Positions 61,911-64,000 of a stretch of DNA of 64,000 bases are shown piece by piece. The notes beneath the pieces are model-generated. The model made no database searches. It worked only from the letters and a program-made list of their open reading frames with translations, and had not been told where the DNA came from. Source of the stretch: Cellvibrio sp. OA-2007 (lineage in GTDB: Bacteria > Pseudomonadota > Gammaproteobacteria > Pseudomonadales > Cellvibrionaceae). Positions within the stretch are counted from its first letter, which is position 1. Each line of letters opens with the position of its first letter. Both the position numbers and the translations under genes were made by a program. The DNA is taken from NCBI RefSeq assembly GCF_000953825.1, contig NZ_BBUL01000094.1, forward strand, positions 178,809-242,808. Reading direction: 5' to 3'.

Positions 61911-63944
61911 ATGAAACGAAATTTTTTAACATCAACAAAACAGGCAGGATACTCATTTATCCTTTCTGGATTAGCGCTAGCTATTTCCACGTCATCCTGG
62001 GCGGCCACCTCAACGTTTGTACTTCAAGAACAGCAGCCGGGGTTTTGTAGTGTCGATGGCACTATTGATAGCAATAACGCAGGCTTCACGGGAAACGGTT
62101 TTGCTAATAGCAAAAATGCAACAGGCGCCATGATTAAGTGGGCAGTCAATGCATCTGAAAGCAGCCGTTACACCTTAACCTTCCGTTATGCCAATGGGGG
62201 TAGCGGTAATAGAAAGGGAACTTTGCTCCTGAATGGTGGCACTAACGGTAGTTACACTCTGGATATGCCCTCTACAGGTAGTTGGACAAAATGGCAAACC
62301 GTGTCAATTGATGTAGATCTGGTGCAAGACAACAACAACCTGCAGTTAACCGCATTAACAGCCGATGGTTTGGCTAATATCGATTCACTTAGCATCCTCG
62401 GGGCGAAAACAAGCGCCGGTATTTGCGGTGCTGTTTCTAGCAGTTCCAGCAGTAAATCAGCGGTAAGCAGCTCCTCGGTTGCGCTTAGCAGCAAGCCAGC
62501 AGTAAGCAGTTCCTCGGTTGCGCTTAGTAGTAAACCGGCAGTTAGTAGTGTGGCTGCCAGCTCAGCACTAGCAAGCTCTTCCAAGCCCAGTAATTCTTCC
62601 ACATCCAGTAGTTCCAGCACCGCTCCAAGTGCGCCACACAAAACCCGCGTGATAGTGACCAGCGACGGAGAAATTGACGACGAATGCTCTCTGGTTCGCT
62701 TCCTGCTTTATACCAACGAATGGGACGTTGAAGGGATTATTACCACTAGCTCCCAGTATCACTGGCAAGGGCATAATTGGGCTGGCGATAATTGGCAAGA
62801 TCGCTATCTTGATGCTTATGAAAAAGTCTATCCAAATCTGATTCAACACGACCCTGCCTACCCAACACCCAGCTATTTAAGATCCCAGTCATTTTTGGGT
62901 AACGTCAAAGCCGAAGGTGATATGGAAAAAGCGTCAGCAGGATCAGACCACATTGTGAAAGTTCTGCTTGATGCCTCAGACCCTAACCCTGTGTGGCTAC
63001 AAGCCTGGGGAGGTGTGAACACCATCGCACGCGCACTTAAAACTATTGAAGAGCAACACCCAGAGCGCATGCAAGAAGTCGCGGGGAAAATCCGGCTGTT
63101 CCTGATCTGGGAGCAGGACAAAACTTACCAAGATTACATCCGCAAAGTGTGGGGTAAGTACAATATTCCAACCATTATTTCAGATCAGTTCATTACCCTG
63201 GGCTACTGGTGGGAAGATTGGGACTTTCCGGCTGAAATCGCGCCTTATTTTGAAAAGTCATGGTTTAGTGAGAACCTACTCGTTAACCACGGCCCGCTGA
63301 TGGCGTTGTATCAAGCCGACAAAGGAGCATTCCGCTCAGAGGGTGACTCACCAGCATTTTTACACACCATACCAAACGGGCTCAGGAGCACCGAGTCACC
63401 TGGGTGGGGCGGCTGGGGCGGACGTTACAAGCTAGTGCGCGAAAACACTTGGCTCGACCCTGTACCCGTTAAAGGTTATACCTACCCAGCGGGCCGTTGG
63501 TACACAACAACCGGATGGGGGCGCAAAAGTCTGCGCGACAATTCAGCAACTCAGGATCAGTACCGCGAATACTTCAAGCCCATCACCCGCTGGATAGCTG
63601 TTATGCAAAAAGATTTTGCAGCGCGCGCAGACTGGACAATTAAACCCTACAAAGACGCCAACCATGAACCCAAGGTCATGCTCGGCCATGCGGCAGATCT
63701 TGATGTTAAACCGGGAGATCTTGTAGAACTCAGCGCAATGGGCACCTACGATCCGGACGGCAACAAACTTAGCTACACCTGGTGGCAGTATCAAGAGGCT
63801 GATTCAGCCGAGTCTGAGGTAACTATCTTTAACCCCAGCGCGAAAACTGGCGTCAAAGTAAAAGTGCCCGATGAACCAGGAAAACAAGTACACATTATCC
63901 TCGAAGTGATCCCTACCGCGAATATCGGACACCTTAGAAACTGA
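61911..63944 (+). CDS. Secreted CBM / poly-Ser linker / DUF1593 protein
   Basis: 677 residues from ATG 61911 (MKRNFLTSTK); ATG 61905 is equally possible, the longer frame from 61713 is not. Signal peptide about 1-31 (ISTSSWA); CBM6/35-like domain 34-165 (ATGAMIKWAVNASESSRYTLTFR in part, SGNRKGTLLLNGG); Ser-rich linker 174-242 with two 13-residue repeats; DUF1593 nucleoside-hydrolase-like domain from about 245 (RVIVTSDGEIDDECSLVRFLL) and C-terminal Ig-like DUF1593 part (VELSAMGTYDPDGNKLSYTWW). Poly-Ser linkers are a hallmark of Cellvibrio/Saccharophagus secreted enzymes. Probably acts on plant cell wall material. The end after HIILEV departs from the family's usual LTxYRR ending. Confidence 0.92.
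   Translation: MKRNFLTSTKQAGYSFILSGLALAISTSSWAATSTFVLQEQQPGFCSVDGTIDSNNAGFTGNGFANSKNATGAMIKWAVNASESSRYTLTFRYANGGSGNRKGTLLLNGGTNGSYTLDMPSTGSWTKWQTVSIDVDLVQDNNNLQLTALTADGLANIDSLSILGAKTSAGICGAVSSSSSSKSAVSSSSVALSSKPAVSSSSVALSSKPAVSSVAASSALASSSKPSNSSTSSSSSTAPSAPHKTRVIVTSDGEIDDECSLVRFLLYTNEWDVEGIITTSSQYHWQGHNWAGDNWQDRYLDAYEKVYPNLIQHDPAYPTPSYLRSQSFLGNVKAEGDMEKASAGSDHIVKVLLDASDPNPVWLQAWGGVNTIARALKTIEEQHPERMQEVAGKIRLFLIWEQDKTYQDYIRKVWGKYNIPTIISDQFITLGYWWEDWDFPAEIAPYFEKSWFSENLLVNHGPLMALYQADKGAFRSEGDSPAFLHTIPNGLRSTESPGWGGWGGRYKLVRENTWLDPVPVKGYTYPAGRWYTTTGWGRKSLRDNSATQDQYREYFKPITRWIAVMQKDFAARADWTIKPYKDANHEPKVMLGHAADLDVKPGDLVELSAMGTYDPDGNKLSYTWWQYQEADSAESEVTIFNPSAKTGVKVKVPDEPGKQVHIILEVIPTANIGHLRN
62460..62537 (+). 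repeat. Two 39-bp repeats in the poly-Ser linker
   Basis: Units 62460-62498 and 62499-62537 both encode AVSSSSVALSSKP with few base differences. Slippage could change the linker length in frame. Confidence 0.85.
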
Positions 63945-63968
63945 GTAAACTTACTCCAGAGGTGATCC

Positions 63969-64000
63969 ATGAGCAAGAAACAATCCACGCAAACGAACAA
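63969..64000 (+). CDS. Start of a further gene (partial, cut by the window end)
   Basis: ATG at 63969 (MSKKQSTQTN...) preceded by GAGGTGATCC, which matches the 16S anti-Shine-Dalgarno over ten bases. Only ten codons are visible. It lies 24 bases after the DUF1593 gene, so it may be co-transcribed. Family cannot be told. Confidence 0.55.
   Translation, partial: MSKKQSTQTN

Overview
The window reads as chromosomal DNA of a plant-polysaccharide-degrading gammaproteobacterium close to Cellvibrio (Cellvibrionaceae). The evidence is a carbohydrate-binding protein with a long poly-serine linker, several TonB-dependent receptors including a Caulobacter-type one next to a cupin_8 protein, and a Pseudomonas-like housekeeping order (4.5S RNA, dnaX, ybaB, recR, rnd, ycgL, ycgN). 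This assignment is inferred from gene content only. No phage, plasmid, CRISPR array, tRNA or rRNA was seen.

Layout. 59-1991 (minus): a copper-RiPP (bufferin/oxazolin-like) operon made of a Cys-repeat precursor, a DUF692 iron oxygenase and its HvfC/BufC partner. 2170-11979 (minus): HrpA helicase, a cupin_8/JmjC-like protein, a large TonB-dependent receptor, Dps and an acetyltransferase. 11988-14684 (minus): a membrane-anchored VWA protein and a small membrane protein. 14725-19894 (minus): the dnaX-recR housekeeping block headed by the 4.5S RNA gene; dnaX carries a complete E. coli-like programmed -1 frameshift signal. 20163-25305 (plus): thiol peroxidase, then a PAS histidine kinase, a single-domain response regulator and a REC-PAS-GGDEF-EAL protein. 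25302-28902: divergent metR/metE.

29049-39329 holds two convergent TonB-dependent receptors. The second is downstream of an apparent operon of a YfiR-like periplasmic protein, a hybrid kinase and a GGDEF-EAL response regulator, which looks like an envelope-to-c-di-GMP signalling unit. 39592-45923 (mostly plus): a double-domain QueD-like protein, a small DUF6164-like protein, an Mla-type lipid ABC transporter (STAS-permease, ATPase, MCE protein, lipoprotein) and an MFS transporter. 46015-48963: PurU, a YoeB/YefM toxin-antitoxin pair, and an AT-rich lipoprotein plus signal-less peptidoglycan amidase pair. 49078-52470: a class IV aminotransferase and PhzF operon divergent from a MocR regulator, with a clear cluster of TACAG-type repeats between them.

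52500-61480 (minus) is the most unusual part: an acetyltransferase, a tail-collar protein and a 2484-residue surface protein that joins Ig-like, autotransporter-type, FN3 and cadherin-like repeats to an internal GlyGly-CTERM-like anchor followed by a beta-barrel outer-membrane domain. The window ends with a secreted CBM/poly-Ser/DUF1593 protein (61911-63944) and the first codons of another gene.
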